Below are positions 53,262 to 61,447 of a stretch of DNA of 64,000 bases, in pieces (the first letter of the stretch is position 1; every line of letters begins with the position of its first letter). The position numbers and the translations under genes were made by a program. Where the stretch lies: contig NZ_CP058909.1 of NCBI RefSeq assembly GCF_013415905.1, positions 2,418,001-2,482,000 of the forward strand. The letters are read 5' to 3'. Below the pieces are notes generated by a model that did not search any database, was not told the DNA's origin, and saw only the letters and a program-made list of their open reading frames with translations. The DNA comes from Halosimplex pelagicum. Its GTDB lineage: Archaea > Halobacteriota > Halobacteria > Halobacteriales > Haloarculaceae.

Positions 53262-53624
53262 ATGAGCGACAACGAACACCGAGAGATCAAGTTCGCCGAT
53301 GAACTGGTCGCCCCGCTGCTGGACGGAGAGAAGGAAGCAACCGTTCGATACGATGGGTTCAGAGGCGTTGGGGTTGGCGATACACTGCTCGGGACCACGA
53401 CTGACGGAACGCCCTTCGCAGAACTCGAAATCACTCGAACGGCTACAGTGCTGGCTGTCGAGGCCCACGACGTGATCGAAGTGTTCGGTGCGAAGTACTC
53501 GTCAACCTGCCCAGAAGACGTGATCAAGAGTCTCAATAAACACTACGACGAGTCGATCGGTCCGGGAACTACCGTACAAGTGCTGGTGTACGAAGTACAG
53601 AACCGGCTCGACACCAACTATTAA
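53262..53624 (+). CDS. ASCH-domain (PUA-like) protein, 120 aa
   Basis: IKFADELVAPLLDGEKEATV, then GVGDTLLGTTTDGTPFAELE, then ITRTATVLAVEAHDV form the PUA-like ASCH pattern; the Lys-Thr pair typical of the family is represented by EKEATVRY. ASCH proteins are thought to bind RNA or act on modified nucleosides. It starts 3 bp after the previous gene. No catalytic role can be shown from sequence alone. Confidence 0.8.
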   Translation: MSDNEHREIKFADELVAPLLDGEKEATVRYDGFRGVGVGDTLLGTTTDGTPFAELEITRTATVLAVEAHDVIEVFGAKYSSTCPEDVIKSLNKHYDESIGPGTTVQVLVYEVQNRLDTNY

Positions 53625-53649
53625 CAGAGTCCGCGAACCATTCCCACCA

Positions 53650-54030
53650 ATGGATTCCAACTCGCAACACGACACCGAAGCGGAATCGGAAGTCAACGAA
53701 GTCGCCGATTCCCTAGAGAAGGGCCAAAAAGCACTGTTCAACGACCGGTCGAGACCGCTCAAAGTTGTCGACCGGATGAAGAAGGAGATCACGAAGGTCT
53801 ACCGAAAACGCCACGGTGAGCGAGGCTACTACGACATCGTCGTGATGGAGGGGAACGGGACTGTCTATCACCTTGTCTGGCAGCACGGGTCTGGGTCGAA
53901 CCCTATTCTTCGGAAGCGTTCAGAGTGGACAGAGACAGAAACCGAAGAAGGAGAAGTCGAATACGACTATTCCTCGCAGGGCGACCGGATCGACTCCATC
54001 GAAATCATCGAAGAAACGCAAGCTGACTGA
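53650..54030 (+). CDS. Hypothetical acidic protein, 126 aa
   Basis: An acidic N-terminus precedes ADSLEKGQKALFNDRSRPLK and a beta region (GYYDIVVMEGNGTVYHLVWQ). The start is 25 bp after the ASCH gene. It may be a small SH3-like domain. Function unknown. Confidence 0.68.
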   Translation: MDSNSQHDTEAESEVNEVADSLEKGQKALFNDRSRPLKVVDRMKKEITKVYRKRHGERGYYDIVVMEGNGTVYHLVWQHGSGSNPILRKRSEWTETETEEGEVEYDYSSQGDRIDSIEIIEETQAD

Positions 54031-54073
54031 TTCTGTCCCCAATCTCTATTATCCCTTGTGGAGTACTACCAAT

Positions 54074-54301
54074 ATGCCTCACTTGTCCCCCGTCAGTGAG
54101 GAGATCGTCTCGGTGGTCTACCAAGTCGATGAACCTACCGTCGAGAAGATCGACCAAGAAACGAGCCGCCCCCGATCGCTAATCGAGGAGTCGGTCAACG
54201 AACGGCTCAACAGGCGGTTCCTGTCTGTTGGCGACGATGGCAAGCTGGTACTAACAGATACCGGCCGACAGGCCGCAGAACAATCGCCCCTTACCAACTA
54301 A
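54074..54301 (+). CDS. Winged-helix-like small protein, 75 aa
   Basis: ATG 54074 gives MPHLSPVSEEIVSVVYQVDE. The pattern IVSVVYQVDEPTVEKIDQET, RSLIEESVNERLNRRFLSVG, then KLVLTDTGRQAAEQ matches a small winged helix-turn-helix. It may regulate transcription. It closes the operon that begins at 52797. The 190 bp after it hold no recognised gene. Confidence 0.65.
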   Translation: MPHLSPVSEEIVSVVYQVDEPTVEKIDQETSRPRSLIEESVNERLNRRFLSVGDDGKLVLTDTGRQAAEQSPLTN

Positions 54302-54487
54302 CGAAGAGAGAACCGACCCGGTAATCGGGATCAGCAACCCGTGGTTCGGTCAAAGTCCCCTTGAGACAAGGAGCGTGGGACAAGGTAAGTTCGTCTCATA
54401 AACCGCCCATCGAGCCGAGACCCCGATCAAAACAAATTCGAACGTGAAAGTGCCGTGAAAAGCCGGGTTAAAGGTTTCAAACCGGCC

Positions 54488-54517
54488 GTTTTTAGCCCCC
54501 GAGAGTCGGGTAGAGGG
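54488..54517 (+). promoter_or_regulatory. Repeated promoter element, copy 22
   Basis: GTTTTTAGCCCCCGAGAG is followed by TCGGGTAGAGGG. The T box begins 37 bp before ATG 54526. Confidence 0.6.
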
Positions 54518-54525
54518 TACTCTGT

Positions 54526-55083
54526 ATGGAAGCTCAGAAAGTCGATGCTGATGGCGTGATCAAGACGTTCAACAAAGCACGAGCAACCGGAAGTGGTGTC
54601 TACGAGAGCACGGTCGGCTACGGCGAGGAGTATCCACAATACGGTGGTGAAAACCTCGTCATGGAGATGAACAACAGCGCAACCGGAATTCACTATCCCG
54701 ACCGCACCTACGAGCGTGGGTTCGACCAGACGCACTTCGGTACCGGCACCCGTGGCGCAAACCAGTTTCTCAAACTCCTTTCCAAGGTCGGTCTGGACCC
54801 CGTAGATGACTTCGTGAGAGTGTATCGGGACCTCGGTCGCGGATGTAACACAGACTATCCGACGTACTGGTTATACGTCTGGTGCAACAGTAACGTGATG
54901 GTCGCGACGACGTGTAACCCACTCAACGGGGACGCAGCAAGTCGGACTGTCTCCTCCGAGCAGGGGTACGCTGGTTACATCGGCATCGGTGGAAACAAAG
55001 AAGCGGTCGATACAGCGGTAAACGCAGTCGAAACGCTCGCAAGGAAGGTAAAGGACCGACGGGACAACGGCCTATTCTTTTAG
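54526..55083 (+). CDS. Hypothetical protein, 185 aa
   Basis: The protein is less acidic than most here. It contains GYGEEYPQYGGENLVMEMNN, FGTGTRGANQFLKLLSKVGL and a long segment with TDYPTYWLYVWCNSNVMVAT; cysteines are at CNTDYP, WCNS and TTCNP. The C-terminal helix is basic (VETLARKVKDRRDNG). No family recognised. Confidence 0.7.
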   Translation: MEAQKVDADGVIKTFNKARATGSGVYESTVGYGEEYPQYGGENLVMEMNNSATGIHYPDRTYERGFDQTHFGTGTRGANQFLKLLSKVGLDPVDDFVRVYRDLGRGCNTDYPTYWLYVWCNSNVMVATTCNPLNGDAASRTVSSEQGYAGYIGIGGNKEAVDTAVNAVETLARKVKDRRDNGLFF

Positions 55084-55125
55084 TGGTCGCCACCACATAG
55101 CGAGCATATCAGCGGGAAGTCAGCT

Positions 55126-55644
55126 ATGAACATAGGACCAAAACGGGACCCACGACCCCAAGACGAGGAAGGAACGTACCGTTGCTACGATGCCCGGTGT
55201 GATGCAGAAGCCGATATCGTCACGCCACGCCGGATCGAGTCAACGGGAATAGACCCAGTTCAGACAGTAGTTACGTACTGCCTCAAGTGCTACCTTGCGT
55301 GGGAAGTCCTCGATGTCACCGGCAAGCCCTTAGAAGCCGCACTCGAGATCGAGGAGGACCTAACAGAGGAATTCGGAGACAAGGGGTACATGAAGGAGCG
55401 GCTATACCCTCGCCTGCTTGCGAACGTCATCTTATTCGACGATCCCCGAGGGAGCGACCCACCTTCGCCAGATAGTGAACTCGGAGATATCTTCGACCAC
55501 GCAGGCGAACGTGGCGAAGAGATCCGAGAGATGCTGGAGACGCCCATCGAGAAGCAGCTCGCTGAGTACGAGAACCTCGTTCCAGACAGCGAAGTAGAGC
55601 AGAACCTTCCAGGAGAAGAGTCGGACCTCTCGGAGTTCACATAG
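55126..55644 (+). CDS. Zinc-binding hypothetical protein, 172 aa
   Basis: The N-terminal half holds YRCYDARCDAEADIV and YCLKCYLAWEV, a probable zinc site. The C-terminal half is acidic and helical (EALEIEEDL-like segment, EEIREMLETPIEKQLAEYEN). It is followed by the gene at 55667 after 22 bp. Function unknown. Confidence 0.7.
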   Translation: MNIGPKRDPRPQDEEGTYRCYDARCDAEADIVTPRRIESTGIDPVQTVVTYCLKCYLAWEVLDVTGKPLEAALEIEEDLTEEFGDKGYMKERLYPRLLANVILFDDPRGSDPPSPDSELGDIFDHAGERGEEIREMLETPIEKQLAEYENLVPDSEVEQNLPGEESDLSEFT

Positions 55645-55666
55645 CCTCATCTCGACGAGCCACAGA

Positions 55667-56053
55667 ATGTCTGAGCATATCGATCCTCGGACGACACCTG
55701 CCAGAGAGTACCCAGTGAAGGGCGGGTACCGGGAGAAGCTCTCGGAAGAGGAAGTCTACGAACGCCTGGACAACGTCGTCGAGGACGACCTCATCGAGAT
55801 CGTTCTTTGGCAGGGATACACGATGAAAGCACAGCTGATTGTTACCGACGTCCGCGAAACAGAACTCACCGTCCAGAGTAAACACGGAGAGTGTCGGCTT
55901 CCGAAAGCAAATACGTTCAACGGTTCCATCGTCGGACACCCTTCTCTGTATCGCGATGGAGACAAACTGGGGCTGATCGAATATGTCCTGCACGAAAACG
56001 ACATTCCGAGTAGCCAGGATCCTTCCGAAGCATCTGCGGGCTACAATCTGTAG
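55667..56053 (+). CDS. Hypothetical protein, 128 aa
   Basis: A helix (LSEEEVYERLDNVVED) precedes a barrel-like region (IEIVLWQGYTMKAQLIVTDV, ETELTVQSKHGECRLPKAN), reminiscent of a small Sm-like or SH3 fold. The tail is polar. Function unknown. Confidence 0.7.
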   Translation: MSEHIDPRTTPAREYPVKGGYREKLSEEEVYERLDNVVEDDLIEIVLWQGYTMKAQLIVTDVRETELTVQSKHGECRLPKANTFNGSIVGHPSLYRDGDKLGLIEYVLHENDIPSSQDPSEASAGYNL

Positions 56054-56069
56054 TCGAACCCCGGTGTTA

Positions 56070-56098
56070 GTTTGTACCCGCCGTGGACAGTGAGACGG
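56070..56098 (+). promoter_or_regulatory. Repeated promoter element, copy 23
   Basis: GTTTGTACCCGCCGTGG is followed by ACAGTGAGACGG. The nearest good ATG (56164) is 93 bp from the T box. A second AT-rich box (GAATTATTAGG) lies about 25-33 bp before that ATG, so the gene may have two start sites. Confidence 0.45.
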
Positions 56099-56163
56099 AG
56101 AAGATCTGCGGGAGTAGTAGGTGTAGAGTGGAATTATTAGGAGAGACGTTCATTTCCATCAGT

Positions 56164-56370
56164 ATGACCGAAAAAGCGTGCGAGTGCGAGAATTGCGGTG
56201 TGGGACAGACCCCCGAAGAGTACGTGGCTGTCGGGCTGTCAACGCCAGCAGCACGGCAGCTCGACCTTGACGAGCCAACGCAAGACGATCACCACGTCGT
56301 CTGTGAAGACTGTTTCGAGGAAGCGACCGACGAAATCCAGAGCAAAAACGTGGAGGCCGAAACAGCATGA
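56164..56370 (+). CDS. Small zinc protein, 68 aa
   Basis: ATG 56164 (MTEKACECENCGVGQ) is preferred over a GTG at 56083 inside the promoter element. CECENC and CEDC form a zinc site. It overlaps the DUF6884-like gene by 4 bp (ATGA). Function unknown. Confidence 0.65.
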   Translation: MTEKACECENCGVGQTPEEYVAVGLSTPAARQLDLDEPTQDDHHVVCEDCFEEATDEIQSKNVEAETA

Positions 56371-56846
56371 CCGACACCGACGAGACTGTTGTCGGGATCA
56401 CCGCTTGTAGCAAATCGAAGATCGGTGGCCCCGATGAAGACATCGGAGAAGTCGAAGCACAGAACCTCTACGACTCCTGGTTGTTCGACGGCCGCGTGGA
56501 GGCGTTAAAGGCGAATTCCGATGAATGGTGTATCTTCTCAGGGAAGTACGGCTTCCTCGAACCGGACGACCCCGTCGAGTGGTATAACCAGCGACTTGAC
56601 GATCTCCCCATAGAGGAACAGCGAGAACTCGCGGAAGATGTCGCTGAGAACGTCGCTGCGAAAGGGGCGAACAAAGTCCTCATCCTGATGGGCCGAACGT
56701 ACGCTGACCGGCTGATGGAGGCGCTCGACGACAGCATCGAAGTCTGGGACCCATTAGAGGGTGTGCAGTTATTCGACCAGCGGGGAGAACTCGACAAGCT
56801 CGCAATGTCGGGGGACAAGAGTGGGCAGACCACGCTTGACGTGTAA
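56367..56846 (+). CDS. DUF6884-like protein, 159 aa
   Basis: VVGITACSKSKIGG at the N-terminus, NLYDSWLFDGRVEALKANSD, CIFSGKYGFLEPDDPVEWYN and VLILMGRTYADRLMEAL follow the order seen in DUF6884/YaaA-like proteins of phages and prokaryotes. The family is often found near nucleotide- or DNA-modification genes, and its role is not established. It is translationally coupled to the small zinc protein. Confidence 0.75.
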   Translation: MTDTDETVVGITACSKSKIGGPDEDIGEVEAQNLYDSWLFDGRVEALKANSDEWCIFSGKYGFLEPDDPVEWYNQRLDDLPIEEQRELAEDVAENVAAKGANKVLILMGRTYADRLMEALDDSIEVWDPLEGVQLFDQRGELDKLAMSGDKSGQTTLDV

Positions 56847-56945
56847 TCGCTTCTGGACACAGATTCCCAAAGGCGCTTAATGGGGGAGAACGCATTATCG
56901 TTCAAAACATGATACGAACTGGCATCCGACGGCGGGAGAGAAACG

Positions 56946-57209
56946 ATGACTGACAGCAACAGCGAAGCAGAACCCGACCGCCCAATCGAGATACATGCAA
57001 CCGGGGAGGCTAGAGCCCTCGCCTACGTTTCCGAAGACGAGTTAGAACAGCTTGAGGATGGAGAACCATTCTGGAGGGTCGTCGAAGAAATCCCCGAATT
57101 CACCCCTGGAAAAGATTGGGACTGGGCAGTAGCCTCACAACGAGATGAAAGGGCCAGTACTGATCAACCAGTACAGGATTCAGATAACAACGAAGGAGGT
57201 TCTGAATAG
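56946..57209 (+). CDS. Hypothetical acidic protein, 87 aa
   Basis: The gene ends exactly where the next begins. The sequence includes IEIHATGEARALAYVSEDEL, PFWRVVEEIPEF and an acidic tail. The ATG at 56909 upstream gives only 14 codons and overlaps this start. Function unknown. Confidence 0.66.
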   Translation: MTDSNSEAEPDRPIEIHATGEARALAYVSEDELEQLEDGEPFWRVVEEIPEFTPGKDWDWAVASQRDERASTDQPVQDSDNNEGGSE

Positions 57210-57623
57210 ATGCCCAACAAGAACGACACCACCGAATCCACCGAAACTGAGGAAACGACACAACAAACGCTTTCAGGAGAACCAACAACGGAGGTCGTCA
57301 ACCAGAAGCACACTGACGACTTCGACATCGACATCGGTCGCGCCGACCGTGGCCAAAGCAATATGAACAACACGCCGATCGGGGAGTCTGGTTGGTTGGG
57401 GAATCCGTACCCGAAAAGCGACCACGGACGAGAGAAGTGCATCGAGCTCTTCCGCGAAGATTTCGTCGAGCGACTCCAGAACGACCCTGAATTCCGTTCT
57501 GCGGTCAAAGACCTGCAGGGGAAAACACTGGGCTGTTACTGTAAGCCGAAAGCGTGTCACGGCGACGTGATCGTCAGGTTCATAGAAGACGGTGAGGCCT
57601 TCATCCAACAGTACGAGGGATAG
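57210..57623 (+). CDS. DUF4326 protein, 137 aa
   Basis: After a Thr-rich N-terminus of about 30 residues, the family pattern is clear: DIGRADRGQSN, WLGNPYPKSDHGREKCIELF (NPY block), then LQGKTLGCYCKPKACHGDVI with the Cys-x-Cys and Cys-His pair typical of DUF4326. These proteins occur mostly in phages and mobile elements; function unknown. No gap separates it from the preceding gene. Confidence 0.85.
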   Translation: MPNKNDTTESTETEETTQQTLSGEPTTEVVNQKHTDDFDIDIGRADRGQSNMNNTPIGESGWLGNPYPKSDHGREKCIELFREDFVERLQNDPEFRSAVKDLQGKTLGCYCKPKACHGDVIVRFIEDGEAFIQQYEG

Positions 57624-57631
57624 GGTAAGCG

Positions 57632-57850
57632 ATGAACCAAGAAACCCCTATTCTCAAATTCCTTCCCACAACCGTCGCCGTGGTCGCCCTCTCAGCGTGG
57701 GTTGGGGCTTTGACTATCCTCCTTCAGCAGTTCGGCGCTCCTCTAGCGATCTCGTTTTCCGCTCCAGTAGCCATCTTAGCAGTACACACAACTGAACGCA
57801 CATCGAAATACGTCAGCAGTCAGGCAGTCCCGCAGAGTGAAGACCAGTGA
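57632..57850 (+). CDS. Small membrane protein, 72 aa
   Basis: Two hydrophobic helices (about 10-30, LPTTVAVVALSAWVGALTIL; about 37-53, PLAISFSAPVAILAVHT) precede a polar tail. It follows the DUF4326 gene by 8 bp. Function unknown. Confidence 0.65.
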   Translation: MNQETPILKFLPTTVAVVALSAWVGALTILLQQFGAPLAISFSAPVAILAVHTTERTSKYVSSQAVPQSEDQ

Positions 57851-57860
57851 GAAGTGGGTT

Positions 57861-57888
57861 GGTTTGTTCCTCCCGATTGGGGTAGAGG
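57861..57888 (+). promoter_or_regulatory. Repeated promoter element, copy 24, in front of a decayed gene
   Basis: GGTTTGTTCCTCCCGATTGG is followed by GGTAGAGG. It is nearly identical to copy 25 at 60420. The T box begins 32 bp before ATG 57895. Confidence 0.62.
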
Positions 57889-57894
57889 ATTCTA

Positions 57895-57963
57895 ATGATG
57901 AAAGGGGCACCTGAGATCAGGTTTAAGCACGACCGAGAGAAGTTCGGCGAAGGTGAGGTCTAA
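57895..57963 (+). pseudogene. 5' remnant of a paralogue of the gene at 60455
   Basis: The 22-residue frame MMKGAPEIRFKHDREKFGEG matches the start of the 60455 protein (MIRGTLEMRFEYDEDNFDGE) and then stops. The promoter element before it matches too. The rest of the gene is missing, and a lipoprotein gene starts 6 bp later. It is probably a truncated duplicate. Confidence 0.6.
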
Positions 57964-57969
57964 AACACC

Positions 57970-58398
57970 ATGTTCAAGGAAAGACAGAAACTCGCGTTCG
58001 TCACTATAGCCGCAATCATCCTACTGAGTGGATGCGTCAGTATTCCGCCAGAAAACGACGAACTCACAGCGAGTCAAGAGACAGAGTCGGAATACATCGA
58101 GTCAGTCAACCTCACCGAGGAGAGCGTATTTGGAGACGCCGACCTCAGAGTGAACCTGACCAGGAACGGAAGCTCAGACGCCGAATATGTTATCGCCGTC
58201 AGCCCCGACGGTAGACAGCAAAGTGCTGAAAAGCTTATAACGGGTGAATCAAAGGTTCAAATGGCGATAGACAGTTCCCATTCCCACGGAAACTACAGAG
58301 TGATTCTAGCTACTGGCGGCAAACTGAACGACCATAAAGAACACGTCGGAGGCACAATCATAGGGGAAGTCAGAGTAGAGGTGAAAACCAATGCCTGA
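57970..58398 (+). CDS. Predicted lipoprotein, 142 aa
   Basis: The N-terminus has a short basic region, a hydrophobic stretch (LAFVTIAAIILLSGC) and a lipobox with the Cys at about residue 21. The mature part is acidic with beta strands (AEYVIAVSPDGRQQ, NYRVILATGGKLND). It would be exported and lipid-anchored. It uses the promoter of the remnant gene just upstream. Function unknown. Confidence 0.75.
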   Translation: MFKERQKLAFVTIAAIILLSGCVSIPPENDELTASQETESEYIESVNLTEESVFGDADLRVNLTRNGSSDAEYVIAVSPDGRQQSAEKLITGESKVQMAIDSSHSHGNYRVILATGGKLNDHKEHVGGTIIGEVRVEVKTNA

Positions 58399-58642
58399 TG
58401 AAACGTCTTCAAGCGGGTGGAACAATCGGTGGGCAGATCCCCGAAAGACCCCAACGATGCACAAAACCCGGCTTCTCGGGACATCAGTCTGGGTGACCTC
58501 TATGCCCAGTTTCTTCGGGTCCGACTCGAAGCTCGTCATAGAAGCCCAGACAACCGTTCCAGACTGGTTTGACGAACGGCTAATCCCCGAAAGTGACCGA
58601 GAACAGCAGGATGCTCAACAGAACAGGAGGGTCGAAGCGTGA
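58391..58642 (+). CDS. Hypothetical protein, 83 aa
   Basis: ATG 58391 overlaps the lipoprotein gene by 8 bp, and its end overlaps the next gene by 4 bp. It has Trp-rich polar sequence (SSGWNNRWADPRKTP) and a short beta part (TSVWVTSMPSFFG). Function unknown. Confidence 0.65.
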   Translation: MPDETSSSGWNNRWADPRKTPTMHKTRLLGTSVWVTSMPSFFGSDSKLVIEAQTTVPDWFDERLIPESDREQQDAQQNRRVEA

Positions 58643-58869
58643 GCGATTCAGCAGATACAGTAGAAGTTGAGAAAGACGTGTTGTTCGAACTTTACAAGCA
58701 GCTCTCCCACCCACGACGAGTTCTACGTAACAGCGCCGAATACGGCGAGACATGGGAAGACCGGTCCCGTGCTGAGAAGGGGAAAAATCAAGTCGAAAAC
58801 GTTCGCGAGAGGCTCCAAGAACTTCGTTCAAAAGACACCAACAAGTCCCAGGAGGATGCCGATGACTGA
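58639..58869 (+). CDS. Hypothetical helical protein with GTG start, 76 aa
   Basis: GTG 58639 overlaps the previous stop as GTGA. The protein is helical and charged (EKDVLFELYKQLSHPRRVLR, VENVRERLQELRSKDTN). It is coupled at both ends. Function unknown. Confidence 0.65.
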   Translation: MSDSADTVEVEKDVLFELYKQLSHPRRVLRNSAEYGETWEDRSRAEKGKNQVENVRERLQELRSKDTNKSQEDADD

Positions 58870-59086
58870 GCCAACGGAAACCGAATACGACAGGGTGTTC
58901 CCGATCGAGGTATCAGAAGGTGACGACGTCGGCGAGTGTCCCAACTGTGGCCCAGTAGTCCGAGACAACGTTGAGAAGGACTTCCCCGTGGCAAACTGTG
59001 GAATCTGTGGGTCCCGCCTCCGGCGGGCTACAACTGCGTCACACGATACTCGAATCACACAACTGCGAGGCGGTCAGCGTGTCTGA
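58862..59086 (+). CDS. Zinc-ribbon protein, 74 aa
   Basis: ATG 58862 gives MTEPTETEYDRVFPIEV. CPNCG and CGICGSRLRR form one zinc ribbon followed by a basic patch. It overlaps its neighbours by 8 bp on each side. Function unknown. Confidence 0.7.
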   Translation: MTEPTETEYDRVFPIEVSEGDDVGECPNCGPVVRDNVEKDFPVANCGICGSRLRRATTASHDTRITQLRGGQRV

Positions 59087-59813
59087 AGACGATACTGAAC
59101 GTTCACCACTACTCCAGGACGACCACCAAGGCGCAAAGTTCAGTGACGATCAAGAGTACCGATACCGCCTCTGGCGAACGTGGAACCACACCAAGCCGAC
59201 CATCACATTCGTGATGCTTAATCCGAGCACTGCGGGCGAAACGGCCGACGATCCGACCATTCGACGGTGTATCAACTTCGCACAAGAGTGGGGCTACGGC
59301 ACACTTGAAGTCGTGAACCTGTTCGGACTCCGAGCGACCGACCCCTCTAAACTTCAAGAGCACAACGCCCCTATCGGTCCCAAAAACGACGAGTTCCTAC
59401 GCCAAGCCTGCCAAGACGCAGAGATGGTTGTTGTCGCATGGGGCGCGGACGGCTCGCTCTACGGCCGAGAACGCGAAGTCACTGAGATGCTCAGCATGGA
59501 TCTGTACGCCCTGAACACTACGAAAGACAACCACCCGGTCCATCCTCTCTATCAACCGGCAGATACGGAACCGCTGAAGTGGCGCTACGACGGTTCAACA
59601 GAGGAAGGGAGAACACCCGATGAGGACACCGAGCGGTGTGAGAACTGCGAGGAACCGCTGGAGGAGGAGTTCAACGAACCGCTGGAAGAGTATCCAGGGC
59701 ACGATATGACGCTATGCCCTTCCTGTGGAATCCACGCCAGGATGCACGGAGAACTACCCGATGTTCCAGTTCAGCAGGGATTAGATAGTTCCTGGGGGTC
59801 AAACGATGACTGA
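59079..59813 (+). CDS. DUF1643 protein with C-terminal zinc ribbon, 244 aa
   Basis: I chose GTG 59079, which overlaps the previous stop. The DUF1643 core is clear: YRYRLWRTWNH, ITFVMLNPSTAGETADDPTI, RRCINFAQEWGYGTLEVVNL, FGLRATDPSKL and MVVVAWGADG. The C-terminal 60 residues add CENC and CPSCG, a zinc ribbon not usual in the family. DUF1643 proteins are common in phages and mobile DNA, and their activity is unknown. Translation is coupled on both sides. Confidence 0.87.
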   Translation: MSEDDTERSPLLQDDHQGAKFSDDQEYRYRLWRTWNHTKPTITFVMLNPSTAGETADDPTIRRCINFAQEWGYGTLEVVNLFGLRATDPSKLQEHNAPIGPKNDEFLRQACQDAEMVVVAWGADGSLYGREREVTEMLSMDLYALNTTKDNHPVHPLYQPADTEPLKWRYDGSTEEGRTPDEDTERCENCEEPLEEEFNEPLEEYPGHDMTLCPSCGIHARMHGELPDVPVQQGLDSSWGSNDD

Positions 59814-60045
59814 TTCAGAAAACGCACCCATCAAGAGAGATAAGATCACACGCTCAATACGGTATATCGTCCACTTCCCCGATGGCGAATTCGCAGGACC
59901 ATATCGAGCCAATAACGGGAAGCACGCAGTAAGACAGGCACTCAACGACGACGAGGTTCAACACGATTCTGAGTACGAAGGGAGCGTCGAGGTCCGGGAA
60001 TCGTCCACGATGACAAAGCATACCGTTGGAGGTTCCAATGAGTGA
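59806..60045 (+). CDS. Hypothetical small protein, 79 aa
   Basis: It overlaps the DUF1643 gene by 8 bp. The pattern SIRYIVHFPDGEFAGPYRAN, then GKHAVRQALNDDEVQ suggests one sheet and one helix. Function unknown. Confidence 0.66.
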   Translation: MTDSENAPIKRDKITRSIRYIVHFPDGEFAGPYRANNGKHAVRQALNDDEVQHDSEYEGSVEVRESSTMTKHTVGGSNE

Positions 60046-60394
60046 TACAGACGATACCCCCGAAAGGGGGGACGAGCAAATCGAGAATCCCCAACTGGTC
60101 GGCCGCGAATACAATCTTCGCCTCGCGTATACAGTTGAGTTCGATCTGAACCTGCTAGCTGGCCCGGAAGACTGGCAAGCTATCGAAGAGGCGAAAACCC
60201 TCTCGCCAGTCCGAACTTCAGAGCCGACAGACTGGGACCTGATCCATCACGAAATCAACTCAGTTCGAGATGTCTACGAGGACGACCCCGAAGCGTGCGA
60301 GATCGTCGATTGGGTGGACGAACCGAGTGCGCCGAGCTCAGAAACGTTCTGGAACGACTCACTCCACTTCGATGGAGTGGAGTGTGACACCTGA
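60038..60394 (+). CDS. Hypothetical acidic protein, 118 aa
   Basis: ATG 60038 (MSDTDDTPERGDEQ) overlaps the previous gene by 8 bp. It includes NLRLAYTVEFDLNLLAGPED and an acidic C-terminal half (VYEDDPEACEIVDWVDE). It closes the long overlapping series that starts at 57970. Function unknown. Confidence 0.67.
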   Translation: MSDTDDTPERGDEQIENPQLVGREYNLRLAYTVEFDLNLLAGPEDWQAIEEAKTLSPVRTSEPTDWDLIHHEINSVRDVYEDDPEACEIVDWVDEPSAPSSETFWNDSLHFDGVECDT

Positions 60395-60419
60395 AACCGG
60401 AACCTCAGCAGATAGAGGT

Positions 60420-60447
60420 GGTTTATTCCTCCCGAGTAGGGTAGAGG
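60420..60447 (+). promoter_or_regulatory. Repeated promoter element, copy 25
   Basis: GGTTTATTCCTCCCGAGTAG is followed by GGTAGAGG. The T box begins 33 bp before ATG 60455. It is nearly the same as copy 24. Confidence 0.62.
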
Positions 60448-60454
60448 AATTCCA

Positions 60455-60901
60455 ATGATTAGAGGAACGCTTGAGATGCGGTTCGAGTACGATGAGGACA
60501 ACTTCGACGGGGAGCTGACCGACGAGCAGGTCAAGGACATGGTACAGGACAACGCTCTCGCGAATCCGGGGATGATCTACGAAAACATCGAAGTCGTCAC
60601 CGATCCGGGGCCAGAGGATGGGCTCAGTCAGGATGTCCTCGCGGAGCTGGAAGAAGTGGACCCGGCAGAGCGGGACCTATGTTCCCTCGACATCGGGGAC
60701 GTCTTCAGCATCGACAAGGACGGGGAATTCTTCGTCCTGGTCGATGTTGAGATGCTAGGCGAGCATCGCGACAACGTGTGGTCGTACGCGAACGCTGTCA
60801 CCGGCGAGGTCGAGGGGCTACTCCGCGACGGAGCGTGCCCTGAACACTACGCAGAGACGGTCTACTACTACGGCCACCACAACGTACTTGGAGACGAGTA
60901 G
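60455..60901 (+). CDS. Hypothetical acidic protein, 148 aa (intact paralogue of 57895-57963)
   Basis: The start follows the promoter element. The N-terminal MIRGTLEMRFEYDEDNFDGE matches the remnant at 57895. The middle has LCSLDIGDVFSIDKDGEFFV (beta barrel-like), and the end is His/Tyr-rich (ETVYYYGHHNVLG). Function unknown. Confidence 0.7.
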   Translation: MIRGTLEMRFEYDEDNFDGELTDEQVKDMVQDNALANPGMIYENIEVVTDPGPEDGLSQDVLAELEEVDPAERDLCSLDIGDVFSIDKDGEFFVLVDVEMLGEHRDNVWSYANAVTGEVEGLLRDGACPEHYAETVYYYGHHNVLGDE

Positions 60902-60922
60902 CGTCTATCCAGACACCGACTT

Positions 60923-61414
60923 ATGGAGAACGAACAGCCAACAGAAGCCAGTTCACGGTCAATTGCTGAAGACCTGATGGACTACCTTCGGGAAACGAAC
61001 GGTGTGTGTGCCGAAGGAAACGTCCACGGGTGGCGCTTCATTCAGTTCGTCGACGGCGAGTGGCGAGGAGTCAAGTACGGCGGCGAGCATCGGTTGAAAG
61101 ACTACGTGAAGGGGAGCGTCCTCGACGCCGAGACCGTCCTAAGTTGGATGGTCGAGAAGCCGGTCCAGATAATCCCCTGTTCAGAAGCCTACCTCTGGAT
61201 GCCAAAGGATGAAACCGTCTGGGAAGATGCCGACGCCCAAGACGTGTTCAGAGATGCCTCACGATGCTTCTACTGTGGGGAAAGCGAACGATCAACCGAC
61301 CTCGAACTGTACGAGACAGCCAAGCAGGGAGAATGCCTGTTCTGCAGTGACTGCCACAGTACGTGGGAGCAGGCAGACGAGATCCTGCCCGGCCCAGTCG
61401 AACAGTCAGCATAG
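60923..61414 (+). CDS. Zinc-binding hypothetical protein, 163 aa
   Basis: The N-terminal part (IAEDLMDYLRETNGVCAEGN, WRFIQFVDGEWRGVKYGGEH) precedes a C-terminal zinc site (CFYCGE, CLFCSDC). It lies 21 bp after the previous gene and 33 bp before the methyltransferase. Function unknown. Confidence 0.7.
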   Translation: MENEQPTEASSRSIAEDLMDYLRETNGVCAEGNVHGWRFIQFVDGEWRGVKYGGEHRLKDYVKGSVLDAETVLSWMVEKPVQIIPCSEAYLWMPKDETVWEDADAQDVFRDASRCFYCGESERSTDLELYETAKQGECLFCSDCHSTWEQADEILPGPVEQSA

Positions 61415-61447
61415 TACGCGGTACACGGCGGACGTTTTCTGGTTACA

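Noticed and set aside
56909..56952. A 14-codon frame overlapping the start of the 56946 gene
   Set aside because: It could be a leader peptide, but nothing beyond an AT-rich box upstream supports it.
57895..57963. The 22-codon frame as an independent small protein
   Set aside because: Its similarity to the start of the 60455 gene, including the promoter, is better explained by a truncated duplicate.
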